Assembly: GCF_017086365.1 (NCBI RefSeq)
Contig: NZ_CP070969.1
Location: forward strand, 3,100,001 to 3,164,000
Reading direction: 5' to 3'
Origin: Paenibacillus tianjinensis
Lineage (GTDB): Bacteria > Bacillota > Bacilli > Paenibacillales > Paenibacillaceae
DNA length: 64,000 nucleotides
Shown here in pieces: positions 26,169-34,787 of the stretch (positions within the stretch are counted from its first letter, which is position 1; each line of letters starts with the position of its first letter). Made by a program: the position numbers and the translations under genes. The notes under the pieces are model-generated. The model was not told the origin of the DNA and made no database searches. It saw nothing but the letters and a program-made list of their open reading frames with translations.

Positions 26169-27833
26169 TTGAGCAACAGAAGTTTGGTATGGTTGCTTTT
26201 CATTGCATTGATTCTTGGTGGAACGGCAGCCGGCCTTTATATGAATGGAACCTCTGCAGCTGGTCAGAGCTCAACCGGCATGGCTCCCCAAGCTACGGAT
26301 GATATGTCATCCATGGATCATAGTGCGCATGGCACATCTACAAATGTAACGGAGGAGGAAACACCTGTACCAAGTTCCACTCCGACTGCTATCGTACCTG
26401 CACCGACATCGCCCGTTACTCCAGGGCCAGAAAACACGACTGCCCCTTCAAGTGAGCCTACGGCGCTGGAACCAAAAGAGGGCCAGCCGGTAAAAGGGTT
26501 TTCTCTTACAGCCATGAACCGTACTTTGACCATTGCTGAAGGGATAACGCTGCCTCTATGGACATTTAATGGCACCGTTCCAGGGCAGGAAATTAGAGTC
26601 ACACAAGGGGATTTTGTGGTTGTTACCTTGAAGAATGAACTGGAGGAGCCGGTATCCATTCACTGGCATGGGTACCCGGTCACCTCAGAGGCGGATGGCG
26701 TTCCCGGGGTGACACAGGAGGCAGTGAACCCTGGAGAAACCTTCACATACCGCTTCTCGGCCGATATACCGGGAACCTACTGGTATCATTCTCATCAGGA
26801 AAGCTCCAAGCAAGTAGACAAAGGACTTTACGGCGCACTGATCGTGGAACCCAAATCAGAGCCTAAACCGGATCAAGATGTGACTCTCCTCTTAGACGAA
26901 TGGATGGAAGAGCAGGAAACCTCCAGCCACAGCGCTCATGGCTCTTCATCTCAAGCGATGAGCGAAGAAGAGATGATGGCCACGATGTATAACATTTACA
27001 CGGTTAATGGGAAATCGGGTTCTTTAATCGATCCCTTGACGACCAAGGTAGGGGATACGGTTCGCTTACGTTTGATAAATGCCGGGTATCGCTCGCACGC
27101 CATTCATATTCCCGGAGAATTTAAAGTGGTCAGCTCAGATGGTCAGGATATAGCTGAACCAGGAGTACTGAATAACCAAATGGTTACGGTGGCGCCAGGA
27201 GAACGTTACGATATAGAAATGACCATCAAGACTAAAGAAGACTTTACGCTGGATGCACATGACAATAATTTGTATAACGATCAGTTGGTGATTCCGGTCA
27301 AAGTTGCCGGAAGTAATGGAGTAACCAGCAAGATACAGCATGAAAATATACCGGTTTTCAATTTGCTTCAATATGGAAAACAGGTAAATACGGATCTGCG
27401 AACAGTAAGTTCCTTTGCAGTGGAGTATACCGCCATTTTGAATTCTAAAATGAATGGGAATGAGCAACAGTACACGATCAATGATCAGGTGTTCAAGGAT
27501 CTTCCTGCTCTTCAGGTCAAGACGGGGGATTATGTTAAATTGACGCTTCAAAATGATGATACAGTAGACCATCCCATTCATATCCATGGCCATTTTGCTC
27601 AAGTGATCGAGCGAAATGGGGAACTGGTTAGGGGTACGATTATGAAAGATACCGTGCTGGTCAAACCAGGGGAAAAGGTTGTTTTGGTCTTCAAAGCAGA
27701 CAATCCTGGTAACTGGTTGATTCACTGTCATGAGCTTCATCATGCAGCGGGAGGAATGGTTCAGAAATTGATCTATACGGATTACAAGTCCGCCTACACG
27801 CCAGGTTCCTCTGAAGGGAATAAACCTGAATAA
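26169..27833 (+). CDS. Multicopper oxidase, exported
   Basis: A 554-aa three-domain multicopper oxidase. TTG start behind AGGAGGAAGAC. N-terminal membrane anchor or signal (~5-27), a Thr/Pro-rich linker to ~110, then cupredoxin domains. Copper ligands: IHWHGYP (~164-170), YWYHSHQ (~207), HPIHIHGH (~474) and HCHELHHAAGGM (~519), which give the type 1 and trinuclear sites. It probably oxidises toxic Cu(I) outside the membrane. The Met/His-rich insert SSHSAHGSSSQAMSEEEMMA resembles those of CueO-type enzymes. Confidence 0.95.
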   Translation: MSNRSLVWLLFIALILGGTAAGLYMNGTSAAGQSSTGMAPQATDDMSSMDHSAHGTSTNVTEEETPVPSSTPTAIVPAPTSPVTPGPENTTAPSSEPTALEPKEGQPVKGFSLTAMNRTLTIAEGITLPLWTFNGTVPGQEIRVTQGDFVVVTLKNELEEPVSIHWHGYPVTSEADGVPGVTQEAVNPGETFTYRFSADIPGTYWYHSHQESSKQVDKGLYGALIVEPKSEPKPDQDVTLLLDEWMEEQETSSHSAHGSSSQAMSEEEMMATMYNIYTVNGKSGSLIDPLTTKVGDTVRLRLINAGYRSHAIHIPGEFKVVSSDGQDIAEPGVLNNQMVTVAPGERYDIEMTIKTKEDFTLDAHDNNLYNDQLVIPVKVAGSNGVTSKIQHENIPVFNLLQYGKQVNTDLRTVSSFAVEYTAILNSKMNGNEQQYTINDQVFKDLPALQVKTGDYVKLTLQNDDTVDHPIHIHGHFAQVIERNGELVRGTIMKDTVLVKPGEKVVLVFKADNPGNWLIHCHELHHAAGGMVQKLIYTDYKSAYTPGSSEGNKPE

Positions 27834-27865
27834 AAGAGTGATTCTTAAATATTCCCCCATAAAAA

Positions 27866-27918
27866 GTGAAGAGGGTGTAAGAACTTTAGTAAGTTCTTGC
27901 ACCCTCTGCTTCATTCAC
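27866..27918. terminator. Convergent terminator hairpin
   Basis: A 15-bp stem (27871-27885 with 27892-27906) plus outer pairs, between the oxidase gene and the minus-strand adaptor gene, whose stop codon it includes. It likely serves both genes; there is no long T run. Confidence 0.65.
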
Positions 27919-28465
27919 CATCTAAAAAGAACCCCACTAACTTGGCATGATACGGATTTGTGATCTGAAAAGGGGGTGTATTCGTGCCGCTTTTATCAGG
28001 GGCGGTTTTTTCTGCAAATTCTAGTTCTGCACATTCTAGTACAGAAGAATCACTGGATGGGGGGTGTGCACCCTGGTTTACCGTCACTTCATTTGTTATA
28101 TTGCAGCTGGAATGACTTCGAGTTACAGCATCAGGAACATCTTTGATAAGCTGTAGCAACCAACTGGTTAATAGCTGCTTGGTGAAGGGATGTTGAATCC
28201 ATTCCAGGTGGTCTTTTCCAAGATACTCCGGTAGTGGAATCGTCACACTCGGCTTTGTCACAGCTATGGATCGTTCAATGGATTCGATGAATATAGCTGC
28301 GATTTTACTTTGAAAAAGGGACTTATCCAAATGCTCCAGGTCAACAAGAAAGTCAATAACGCTCTGGGAAGTGTGTTCGGGTAGATGAATCGTTAGCTTG
28401 CGCTCCACTGCCTGCGATCTGGAAATCTCCATGTCTTGTTCCCTAATTGGCGGTGTATTGCTCAT
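27911..28465 (-). CDS. ParR-like adaptor, partner of the ParM-like gene
   Basis: A 184-aa protein. The N-terminal part (VERKLTIHLPEHTSQSVIDF) fits a ribbon-helix-helix DNA-binding fold of ParR type, with a helical dimer region to ~115. The C-terminal tail is disordered. It overlaps the ParM-like gene by 23 bp, as in parMR operons where ParR binds the centromere and caps the ParM filament. No centromere repeats were identified nearby. Family call rests on position and the RHH-like start. Confidence 0.6.
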   Translation of the reverse strand: MSNTPPIREQDMEISRSQAVERKLTIHLPEHTSQSVIDFLVDLEHLDKSLFQSKIAAIFIESIERSIAVTKPSVTIPLPEYLGKDHLEWIQHPFTKQLLTSWLLQLIKDVPDAVTRSHSSCNITNEVTVNQGAHPPSSDSSVLECAELEFAEKTAPDKSGTNTPPFQITNPYHAKLVGFFLDGE

Positions 28466-29576
28466 TCTTAACTTTCAGGTACACTTTCAGTAATTTGAAA
28501 TACGCTCTAGCGATCATCCAAATTGAATCTTTTGTACTGACAAACCGCAGCGGATAATCTTCCTCAAGCTCGTTGATTCTCTCGATGTACGGTCTTAAAA
28601 GCAAAGATCCACCGCCAATTTGATACGAAACTCGAATACTGGGGACCTTGTTCCACGTGCTCCGGATCAGTTTATACTCCTCACGAGCGATTTTCATCAG
28701 CCCTTCATCGACAATGGACTGAATACCGGTACGTTTACCTCGAAACCAAACGTGATACCGTTCTTCTTCATTCTCAGTGGTTATGACTTCAATGAGCTGC
28801 TGACGATTTATGAAACGGTACCCCGTTTCTGTGTATACGCGATCCATGATTTCATCCAAATAAGGAGAGACTCCTTCTTTGATTCCGTCCGAATGGATAT
28901 TGTCTACTGCTCCATCCTCTAAAATGATTGCCGCATCAGTCGATAGTCCGCCAATATCGTTAATTAATACGTTCATATGAGTGAGTTCTTCATTGCGAAC
29001 CGAACCGTCATCATGAGTCGTTAAATCAATCAAAGCAACATGTCCTTCAATATTGACCAGTACTTCTTCAAAATGAATGCGTATTGTTCTACCACCAATG
29101 GTCGGCGTAATATGGAAACGGACCTCATGAGTACCCGATTTCAGTTTTTGTTTGAAAAGCTTGCGTTTACCACGTTTTGCTTCACTTAGTGGAAGTCCCG
29201 TGGATAAATAATAAGTCACTTCAGTAACGCCATTTTGATTTGGAGAAGCCATTGCAGCATCATAAGCTAACGCGGTTAACAACATTACAATGGGCTGGTC
29301 GGCTTCTGATTTATCACTAATCGTAGTCAATTCGTCGTTATGATCATATCCGCCGGCGAGATGACCTACCGCATAAACACCTTGTCCCCGTTTCAATGCG
29401 TCAGAAATGATCTCAACATGAAGCCCATCCAATGGGTGTTTCTCAAGCTCCACTATGTTTCGGGAAAGACCGATTTCGGCGATAACGTTCGGAATAAGGA
29501 GCTCGTTCTCTAATTTCTCGAAGTAAGCTTTTAATGAGTCATTGCCGATATCCACTGCTGCTTGCCGGATAACCAT
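28443..29576 (-). CDS. parM: ParM/StbA-like actin-family ATPase
   Basis: A 377-aa actin-fold ATPase. Phosphate-1 motif VDIGNDSLKAYFE (~9-21), phosphate-2 NDIGGLSTDAA (~207), adenosine motif QIGGGSLLLRPYIE (~329). Such proteins form filaments that push plasmid copies apart at division. It is upstream of the ParR-like adaptor. Finding it inside a transposon-flanked copper island suggests that this part was once, or still is, part of a plasmid (inference). Confidence 0.85.
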   Translation of the reverse strand: MVIRQAAVDIGNDSLKAYFEKLENELLIPNVIAEIGLSRNIVELEKHPLDGLHVEIISDALKRGQGVYAVGHLAGGYDHNDELTTISDKSEADQPIVMLLTALAYDAAMASPNQNGVTEVTYYLSTGLPLSEAKRGKRKLFKQKLKSGTHEVRFHITPTIGGRTIRIHFEEVLVNIEGHVALIDLTTHDDGSVRNEELTHMNVLINDIGGLSTDAAIILEDGAVDNIHSDGIKEGVSPYLDEIMDRVYTETGYRFINRQQLIEVITTENEEERYHVWFRGKRTGIQSIVDEGLMKIAREEYKLIRSTWNKVPSIRVSYQIGGGSLLLRPYIERINELEEDYPLRFVSTKDSIWMIARAYFKLLKVYLKVKNEQYTAN

Positions 29577-29600
29577 CGTTGTTTTCCTCCTTATGTACCT

Positions 29601-29864
29601 TTAGCGATTGGTTTTCAAATCGTTTTGATCATTAAAAAAATGACGCTTTACATACGCTTGAGTAATAGGATTGTCTTTTAGTCCCTCATTGGAGTGTTGC
29701 TGTGGTTGAATGGGCTGGTCTTCAGTTAAAATAGGTGAAGTTGTGAAGAAAGCGGTTAATGTAAATAATCGGGCTATTCCCATGAATACCACAATAGCTG
29801 TCAATAGAATGAGCAAAAGGAGACACAGAAGAAGGAGTTCCGAAAAAAAGACGTTCAAGTTCAA
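29601..29864 (-). CDS. Small single-TM protein upstream of parM
   Basis: An 87-aa protein with one strong membrane helix (ELLLLCLLLLILLTAIVVFMG) near residues 9-33 and a hydrophilic Gln-rich tail. It sits 24 bp upstream of parM on the same strand behind AAAGGAGATGG. Unknown function; it may be the first gene of the parMR-like operon. Confidence 0.55.
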   Translation of the reverse strand: MNLNVFFSELLLLCLLLLILLTAIVVFMGIARLFTLTAFFTTSPILTEDQPIQPQQHSNEGLKDNPITQAYVKRHFFNDQNDLKTNR

Positions 29865-30062
29865 ATGACCATCTCCTTTAGTACGATCCGTTTAACCATC
29901 AGCATATAACTCACTCCCTTTGGCACAAGTTTTTATCAGATTTAGGTAAATTATGCCATAAAAATATGTTGAAATGATGTAGATATGAAGAAGATTTCAC
30001 TTCTTCAATTGCTTATTGTTTTTTCTGTAAAATAGAAAAGTTCACGATTCACGCATGCTTTC

Positions 30063-30079
30063 AACATACATTCCACATA
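30063..30079 (+). promoter_or_regulatory. Phased direct repeat AACATA/CACATA
   Basis: AACATA (30063) and CACATA (30074) are 11 bp apart, about 55 bp before the 63-aa gene. Proposed binding site for the neighbouring response regulator. Confidence 0.45.
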
Positions 30080-30134
30080 CTCAAACTTTAAAATAAAAAT
30101 ATAAATTTAAGGAACTTTCATAGGAGGATTTCAA

Positions 30135-30326
30135 ATGGAATGGTCTACATTACTCGTGCTGGTATGTCCTGTCATGATGATTGTTATGATGTTTACAATG
30201 AAAGGGGGACACTCTCACGGCTCCCCAAATCATCGTGTTGCAGCTGAAAGCCTGCATGACCAGTTGGTCGATCTGAAAGCTGAAAATGAGCGAATTAGCA
30301 AAGAACTGCAGAGTTTTAAAAAATAG
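30135..30326 (+). CDS. Small His-containing membrane protein
   Basis: A 63-aa protein. TM ~5-22 with Met (CPVMMIVMMFTMKGGHSHGS), then a charged coiled-coil-like tail (LVDLKAENERISKELQSFKK). The HSHGSPNHR segment could bind metal. TAGGAGG precedes the ATG. It has its own terminator. It resembles DUF2933-type copper-island proteins in size and build. Confidence 0.7.
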   Translation: MEWSTLLVLVCPVMMIVMMFTMKGGHSHGSPNHRVAAESLHDQLVDLKAENERISKELQSFKK

Positions 30327-30333
30327 ATGGACA

Positions 30334-30370
30334 GAATATGCCGTAAGCGAGTGTCGCTTACGGCATTCTA
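30334..30370 (+). terminator. Hairpin terminator
   Basis: A stem of about 16 pairs centred on CCGTAAGCGA/TCGCTTACGG with a GTG loop. The T run is poor, so it may also be a 3' stabiliser. Confidence 0.65.
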
Positions 30371-30392
30371 ATGTAGAACCGTTCACTCATCT

Positions 30393-30409
30393 ACACATTT
30401 TCAACACAT
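30393..30409 (+). promoter_or_regulatory. Phased direct repeat ACACAT-N5-ACACAT before the response regulator
   Basis: ACACAT at 30393 and 30404, exactly 11 bp apart, about 50 bp before the response regulator start. This suggests autoregulation. Confidence 0.5.
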
Positions 30410-30456
30410 TAATTTTGTAATATTAAAAAAACAGATAAATTTGAGGTGAATGTTCA

Positions 30457-31173
30457 GTGTCGAAACTCCAGGTATTAATTGTAGATGATGAATGGAATAT
30501 GAGAAATTTGCTGCGGATTTATTTAATGAAAGAAGGTTTTGCGATTAAAGAAGCATCCACGGGGCAAGAAGCCTTGGCGCTGGTCCAAGCCCATTCCTTT
30601 GATGTCATTATTCTAGATGTTATGTTGCCCGATATGGATGGTTGGCAAATCTGTAAGCGTATCAGAGAACTTGTGAAAACGCCGGTTTTATTCCTGTCAG
30701 CGCGAACTGAGACTAAAGATAAGATAAAAGGTTTGGGTATCGGAGCGGATGATTACTTGACCAAGCCATTCGATTCAGAAGAATTACTGGCTCGAATTTT
30801 CTCGCTGATTCGTAGATCAGTGATGAACCAGGAGGTAATTCCTCAACCGTCGCGCATGCTTCAATATCCAGACTTTGTAATCATACCTGAAGCCCGTGAA
30901 GTCCGGATTTGTGATGAATATGTAGAATTTACTCAAAAGGAATTCGATTTATTGGTGTCTTTTGCGCAGAATATCCAAAAAGCATTTACAAGAGAAGAAT
31001 TAGTGGAACGGCTATGGGGCTATGATTTTGAAGGGGAGTTCAGAGTCGTCGATACGCATATCAAAAACATCAGAGAAAAGATGCATTTGGCCGGCTTGAA
31101 ATATAACCCGATCCAAACGGTATGGGGGGTTGGCTATAAGTTTTATGTTCCGGGAGATGCCAATGAAAAATAA
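30457..31173 (+). CDS. OmpR/PhoB-family response regulator
   Basis: A 238-aa protein. Receiver domain ~1-120 with acidic pocket VDDEW, phospho-Asp in VIILDVMLPDMDG (~53) and Lys in YLTKPFD. A winged-helix DNA-binding domain ~135-235 includes VVDTHIKNIREKM and the terminal VWGVGYKFYVPG. GTG start at 30457 behind GAGGTGA. It overlaps the kinase gene by 11 bp. Given the neighbours it probably answers to copper or envelope stress; 11-bp-phased repeats nearby are plausible targets. Confidence 0.92.
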   Translation: MSKLQVLIVDDEWNMRNLLRIYLMKEGFAIKEASTGQEALALVQAHSFDVIILDVMLPDMDGWQICKRIRELVKTPVLFLSARTETKDKIKGLGIGADDYLTKPFDSEELLARIFSLIRRSVMNQEVIPQPSRMLQYPDFVIIPEAREVRICDEYVEFTQKEFDLLVSFAQNIQKAFTREELVERLWGYDFEGEFRVVDTHIKNIREKMHLAGLKYNPIQTVWGVGYKFYVPGDANEK

Positions 31174-32548
31174 CCGTATCGGCTTAAAATTAGGATTTGT
31201 TATTATCACGGTGTTTCTAATCGTATTGGTGTTTCTGGGCTTTACTATAGACCGTTTATTCACAAGTTTTTATATCGATCGGATGCGTACGGAGAATGAG
31301 GAATTGGGTTCTCATTTTGCGGTCATGGCCCAATCGGATAGTACTTCTGGTGAAATGATGAAAACTTTTGCAGAATTCTCGAACGTCAGTATTTTTAACG
31401 TCAATGCCAATAGTGAGGTAATTCTACACTCAGGAACGCATGACTCTTCCGATCGAAAGATAATTCGAAGCTCGGATCTGGAAAGAATCTTTGCAGGAAA
31501 GAAAGTCAATTTCTTATATACCGAACCTTCCGGAATTCGTTACTTTGTTTCCGGACAACCAATCTATGTGAAAGACGTAGCGGCCTCCGCCCTTTATGTC
31601 ATGTCTTCCACCGAGAAAATGGAACAGTCATTACTTGCGGTCCGTAATCTTTTGATCTTGTCAGGGATTGGCGCTTTTTTATTGGCTCTCGGTATTACAT
31701 GGATAATAGCCCAGTATTTATCCCGGCCTTTACTTAAAATGCAACAGGCCACACGGAAGATCGCTGCAGGGGACTTGGAAACACGTCTTGATATTAACAG
31801 CAATGATGAAATGGGCAGCTTGGCGCATGCAATCAACGATCTTGCTGTGGATCTTCAGCGATATCGGGATACAAGGCAAGAGTTTTTCGCTAATATTTCT
31901 CATGAACTCCGGACACCGATCACCTATTTGGAAGGCTACTCTCAGGTTCTCCAACAGGAACTTTATGAAACCGTAGAGGAGAAAAACAAGTATCTGGGAA
32001 TCATTCATGACGAAGCGTTACGTTTGCAGCACTTAGTTGAGGACCTTTTTGATTTATCGAAAATGGAAGAAGGGAAGATTAATCTTGAGCTAGACTGGGT
32101 GAATATGTCTGATTTAACGCAGCAGGCGGTGCGAAAAGTGGAGCTCAAGGCAAGAGAAAAAAGCCTTAGCCTGAAATACAAGGAAAACGGTATGATGAAA
32201 AAGATTCGCGGAGATAAAAAGCGGATGGAGCAAATAATCCTTAATCTTTTGGAGAATGCAGTCCGTTATACCGAAAAAGGCGAAATTAACGTCTCTCTCT
32301 CATATACCAGCAGTGCTTTTCTCCTGGTCGTGGAGGATTCAGGGATTGGTATTCCAAAAGACGAAATCCCATACATTTTTGAACGCTTTTATCGTGTAGA
32401 AAAGTCTAGATCACGCCAATATGGAGGAACGGGCTTAGGACTGTCCATAGTGAAAAAACTGGTTGAACTGCAGGGCGGGCAAATTACAGTAACAAGTGTA
32501 GTAGACAAAGGCACACGGTTTGAAATTCAGTTTTACCAGCAGCCATGA
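31163..32548 (+). CDS. Sensor histidine kinase, partner of 30457
   Basis: A 461-aa kinase: TM1 ~10-30, outside sensor ~31-165, TM2 ~166-188, HAMP ~190-240, HisKA with the phospho-His in FFANISHELRTPITYLEGYS, then ATPase N, G1 and G2 boxes (LNLLENAVRYT; VEDSGIGIPKDEIPYIFERF; GTGLGLSIVKKLVE). ATG 31163 is chosen because GGGAG lies 6 bases before. The sensor domain has no recognisable ligand motif. Confidence 0.92.
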   Translation: MKNNRIGLKLGFVIITVFLIVLVFLGFTIDRLFTSFYIDRMRTENEELGSHFAVMAQSDSTSGEMMKTFAEFSNVSIFNVNANSEVILHSGTHDSSDRKIIRSSDLERIFAGKKVNFLYTEPSGIRYFVSGQPIYVKDVAASALYVMSSTEKMEQSLLAVRNLLILSGIGAFLLALGITWIIAQYLSRPLLKMQQATRKIAAGDLETRLDINSNDEMGSLAHAINDLAVDLQRYRDTRQEFFANISHELRTPITYLEGYSQVLQQELYETVEEKNKYLGIIHDEALRLQHLVEDLFDLSKMEEGKINLELDWVNMSDLTQQAVRKVELKAREKSLSLKYKENGMMKKIRGDKKRMEQIILNLLENAVRYTEKGEINVSLSYTSSAFLLVVEDSGIGIPKDEIPYIFERFYRVEKSRSRQYGGTGLGLSIVKKLVELQGGQITVTSVVDKGTRFEIQFYQQP

Positions 32549-32565
32549 CGTTAGGAGGCAGGCTA

Positions 32566-32760
32566 ATGAAAAAAGTGGAATGGCTAATTGCTGTTCTTTT
32601 GATCGGAATGGGTATAAGTTGCATGACGATATCCGCGGTATCCTTTCAAAGTCCCATAATACAAGCAAGTGGGATCATAAAATTGGTAACATGTTTTGTT
32701 TTTATCGGGTTATTGAGTTTCGTTTCTTTAAGGATTTATAAAGCTCGAAAAAAACATTGA
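32566..32760 (+). CDS. Small two-TM protein after the kinase gene
   Basis: A 64-aa protein (MKKVEWLIAVLLIGMGISCM ...) with two membrane helices and a basic tail. TTAGGAGG before the ATG and a 17-bp gap from the kinase stop put it in the same operon. Unknown function; it might modulate the kinase. Confidence 0.62.
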   Translation: MKKVEWLIAVLLIGMGISCMTISAVSFQSPIIQASGIIKLVTCFVFIGLLSFVSLRIYKARKKH

Positions 32761-32890
32761 GACAAAGACTGTTTATTCGCTAAATTGTAAAACTCAATTT
32801 TTTCACAAAAACCACATTAAATCTTCATACTTTCAGGTTAATTAAAGATAGCTACACCTCATTCAAACACCGAAAGGAGAAGTTTATTTC

Positions 32891-33223
32891 ATGACACAAG
32901 AACAGTTACAGGAGTGCATTGATGAATGTCTACGTTGTATGCAGGCTTGCAATTACTGCTACAAATCTTGTTTGGGGGAAGAATCCGTTGATATGATGAA
33001 GGATTGCATCCGTCTCGACCGAGAGTGTGCGGATATCTGTGCCTTTACTGCTCAGGCCTTGTCTCAACACAGCACCTACTCCACGGAGCTGTGCAGACTG
33101 TGTGCTGACGCTTGTGAACGATGTGGTAATGAATGCAGTAAACACCATCATTCGGCTCATTGTCAGAAATGTGCTGAGGCCTGTTTCCGATGTGCGGAGG
33201 TTTGCCGTAAGATGATCGCTTAA
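32891..33223 (+). CDS. Csp-like Cys-rich copper-storage protein (second copy)
   Basis: A 110-aa four-helix Cys-rich protein, paralogue of 20527-20877: CIDECLRCMQACNYCYKSCL, CIRLDRECADICAFTAQAL, CRLCADACERCGNECSKHH, CQKCAEACFRCAEVCRKM. No signal peptide. GAAAGGAGAAG precedes the ATG. Its upstream region (about 32802-32834) has loosely phased CACA/CATA steps that may be targets of the regulator at 30457. Confidence 0.88.
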   Translation: MTQEQLQECIDECLRCMQACNYCYKSCLGEESVDMMKDCIRLDRECADICAFTAQALSQHSTYSTELCRLCADACERCGNECSKHHHSAHCQKCAEACFRCAEVCRKMIA

Positions 33224-33246
33224 CTTAACGTTTGACTTTAAATGAA

Positions 33247-33286
33247 TCAGATGAGCAAGGTAGTTATGTTTCCCTTGCTCATCTGA
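33247..33286 (+). terminator. Hairpin after second csp-like gene
   Basis: A 14-bp stem TCAGATGAGCAAGG/CCTTGCTCATCTGA; no T run follows, so termination is uncertain. A longer methyltransferase frame that would include it is not used. Confidence 0.55.
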
Positions 33287-33324
33287 TGTCAAAAGGAACA
33301 GGAAAGGGTATAAGGAGAGTATGG

Positions 33325-33927
33325 ATGGGTAGGGACACTCAAACGATTAAGAGACGATATGACCGAATAGCTCCGCTTTTTCATCGTGTGGATGGAAAAA
33401 TGATGAGGAGTTGGCGCAAAGAACTGTTAAGCGGCCTACGGGGGAATGTACTAGAGGTAGGCATAGGAACAGGTGCTAATCTTTCCTATTATCCACCCAC
33501 TGTTCGCTTAACCGGGATTGATTTTAGCCCAAAGATGCTACAATATGCCGAACAACGTGCAAAGGAACTGAATATCGACGTTACTTTAATGGAGATGGAT
33601 GCTCAAAATTTAACTTTTGAAGATCAGACATTCGACTACATAGTAGCGACTTGTGTGTTTTGTTCTGTCCCCGATCCGGTTCAGGGCATGAGAGAAATGA
33701 AGCGAGTGTGTAATAAAGAAGGGGAGATCAGGCTGTTAGAACACATGAGGAGTGAGCATCCAATGGTTGGGAAGCTAATGGATCTGCTTAATCCCCTTAC
33801 AGTTCGTATCAGCGGGGCCAACATTAACCGGTATACGTTAAAGAATGTGGAATCAGCCGGCTTGATCATACAAAAAAGCGAGCCTTTATGTACAACCATT
33901 GTAAGACGATTGCTCTTGAGACCGTAA
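33325..33927 (+). CDS. Class I SAM-dependent methyltransferase
   Basis: A 200-aa protein with the SAM-binding loop LEVGIGTGANLSYYP (~41-55), an acidic strand end LTGIDFSPKML (~63) and the later FDYIVATCVFCSVPDP. It resembles UbiE/phospholipid-methyltransferase-like enzymes. ATG 33325 behind AAGGAGAG is preferred over the long upstream frame. Substrate unknown; similar methyltransferases are common in metal-resistance islands. Confidence 0.8.
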   Translation: MGRDTQTIKRRYDRIAPLFHRVDGKMMRSWRKELLSGLRGNVLEVGIGTGANLSYYPPTVRLTGIDFSPKMLQYAEQRAKELNIDVTLMEMDAQNLTFEDQTFDYIVATCVFCSVPDPVQGMREMKRVCNKEGEIRLLEHMRSEHPMVGKLMDLLNPLTVRISGANINRYTLKNVESAGLIIQKSEPLCTTIVRRLLLRP

Positions 33928-34038
33928 TCAGCCGACTTCCCACGTCAATGGTATGAAATCTGTTTCGTTGGAGACGATAATGCATACGCGTTAGTCTGCA
34001 TAAATTTCACAATTCACCTATGAAGGAGTGTTATTAAT

Positions 34039-34608
34039 ATGAAAAAAGGTTTGTTCATTTTAGCTACAGCGCTGGTGGTCGTCATCAGTGGCTGTGGAAA
34101 TACCGCAAATAACGGAAATGAAGCGTCCAATACACCCAATAACGCTGCATCCAGCATGAATCATTCAGAGATGGAACATGAGAATATGACAAGTGAAGTG
34201 CCTGAAGGATTAAAAGAAGCCGCTAATCCGGAGTATAAGGTCGGCGATCAAGTCATTATTACCGAGGGACACATGGCCGGGATGAAGGGAGCTACCGCAA
34301 CCATTGTAGGGGCTTATGACACTAATGTCTACGCGGTATCGTATACACCCACTACCGGAGGAGATCCGGTTACTAATCATAAATGGGTTATTCAGCAAGA
34401 TTTAAAAGATGCAGGAGACCAGCTTTATGCGCCTGGCACAGAAGTGGTGCTTAACGTTGATCATATGCCTGGTATGAAGGGGGCTACCGCAACTGTAGAT
34501 ACAGGTGAGCAAACAACCGTATACATGGTTGACTATACCCCGACAACAGGCGGAGAGCCAGTAAGAAATCACAAATGGGTAACCGGTGATGAGTTAAAAG
34601 CGAAGTAA
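34039..34608 (+). CDS. YdhK-like lipoprotein with two DUF1541 domains
   Basis: A 189-aa lipoprotein: signal peptide with lipobox VVVISGC, a Met/His-rich linker (SSMNHSEMEHENM), then two tandem copies (~65-120 and ~130-189) of the DUF1541 pattern GHMAGMKGATATIVGAYDT / DHMPGMKGATATVDTGEQT followed by YxVxYTPTTGG and NHKWV. Known members accompany copper genes in Bacillus. Probably binds metal outside the cell. Strong terminator follows. Confidence 0.88.
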   Translation: MKKGLFILATALVVVISGCGNTANNGNEASNTPNNAASSMNHSEMEHENMTSEVPEGLKEAANPEYKVGDQVIITEGHMAGMKGATATIVGAYDTNVYAVSYTPTTGGDPVTNHKWVIQQDLKDAGDQLYAPGTEVVLNVDHMPGMKGATATVDTGEQTTVYMVDYTPTTGGEPVRNHKWVTGDELKAK

Positions 34609-34617
34609 ACGAAGATG

Positions 34618-34650
34618 AAAAAAAGCAGCCCCTGGAGGCTGCTTTTTTTT
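34618..34650 (+). terminator. Terminator after ydhK-like gene
   Basis: Stem AAAAGCAGCC/GGCTGCTTTT, 10 pairs, then further T. Confidence 0.92.
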
Positions 34651-34787
34651 AATAAATAGAGGAATATCTTTGCAAAAATTGACGGAAATTACCGATGGAA
34701 TCAGTGGATGAATGATATAATAATATTGGATTTTCGAAAAAATACATGAGGAATACAGGGGAATAGCATTACAAGGGGGATCAAAGT

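Noticed and set aside
29865..30134. parC-type centromere repeats upstream of the parM operon
   Set aside because: Only the 11-bp-phased pair at 30063 was seen, which fits a response-regulator box better than ParR iterons.
33232..33324. Extended N-terminus for the methyltransferase
   Set aside because: The extension runs through a hairpin and the frame has a proper ribosome site only before 33325.
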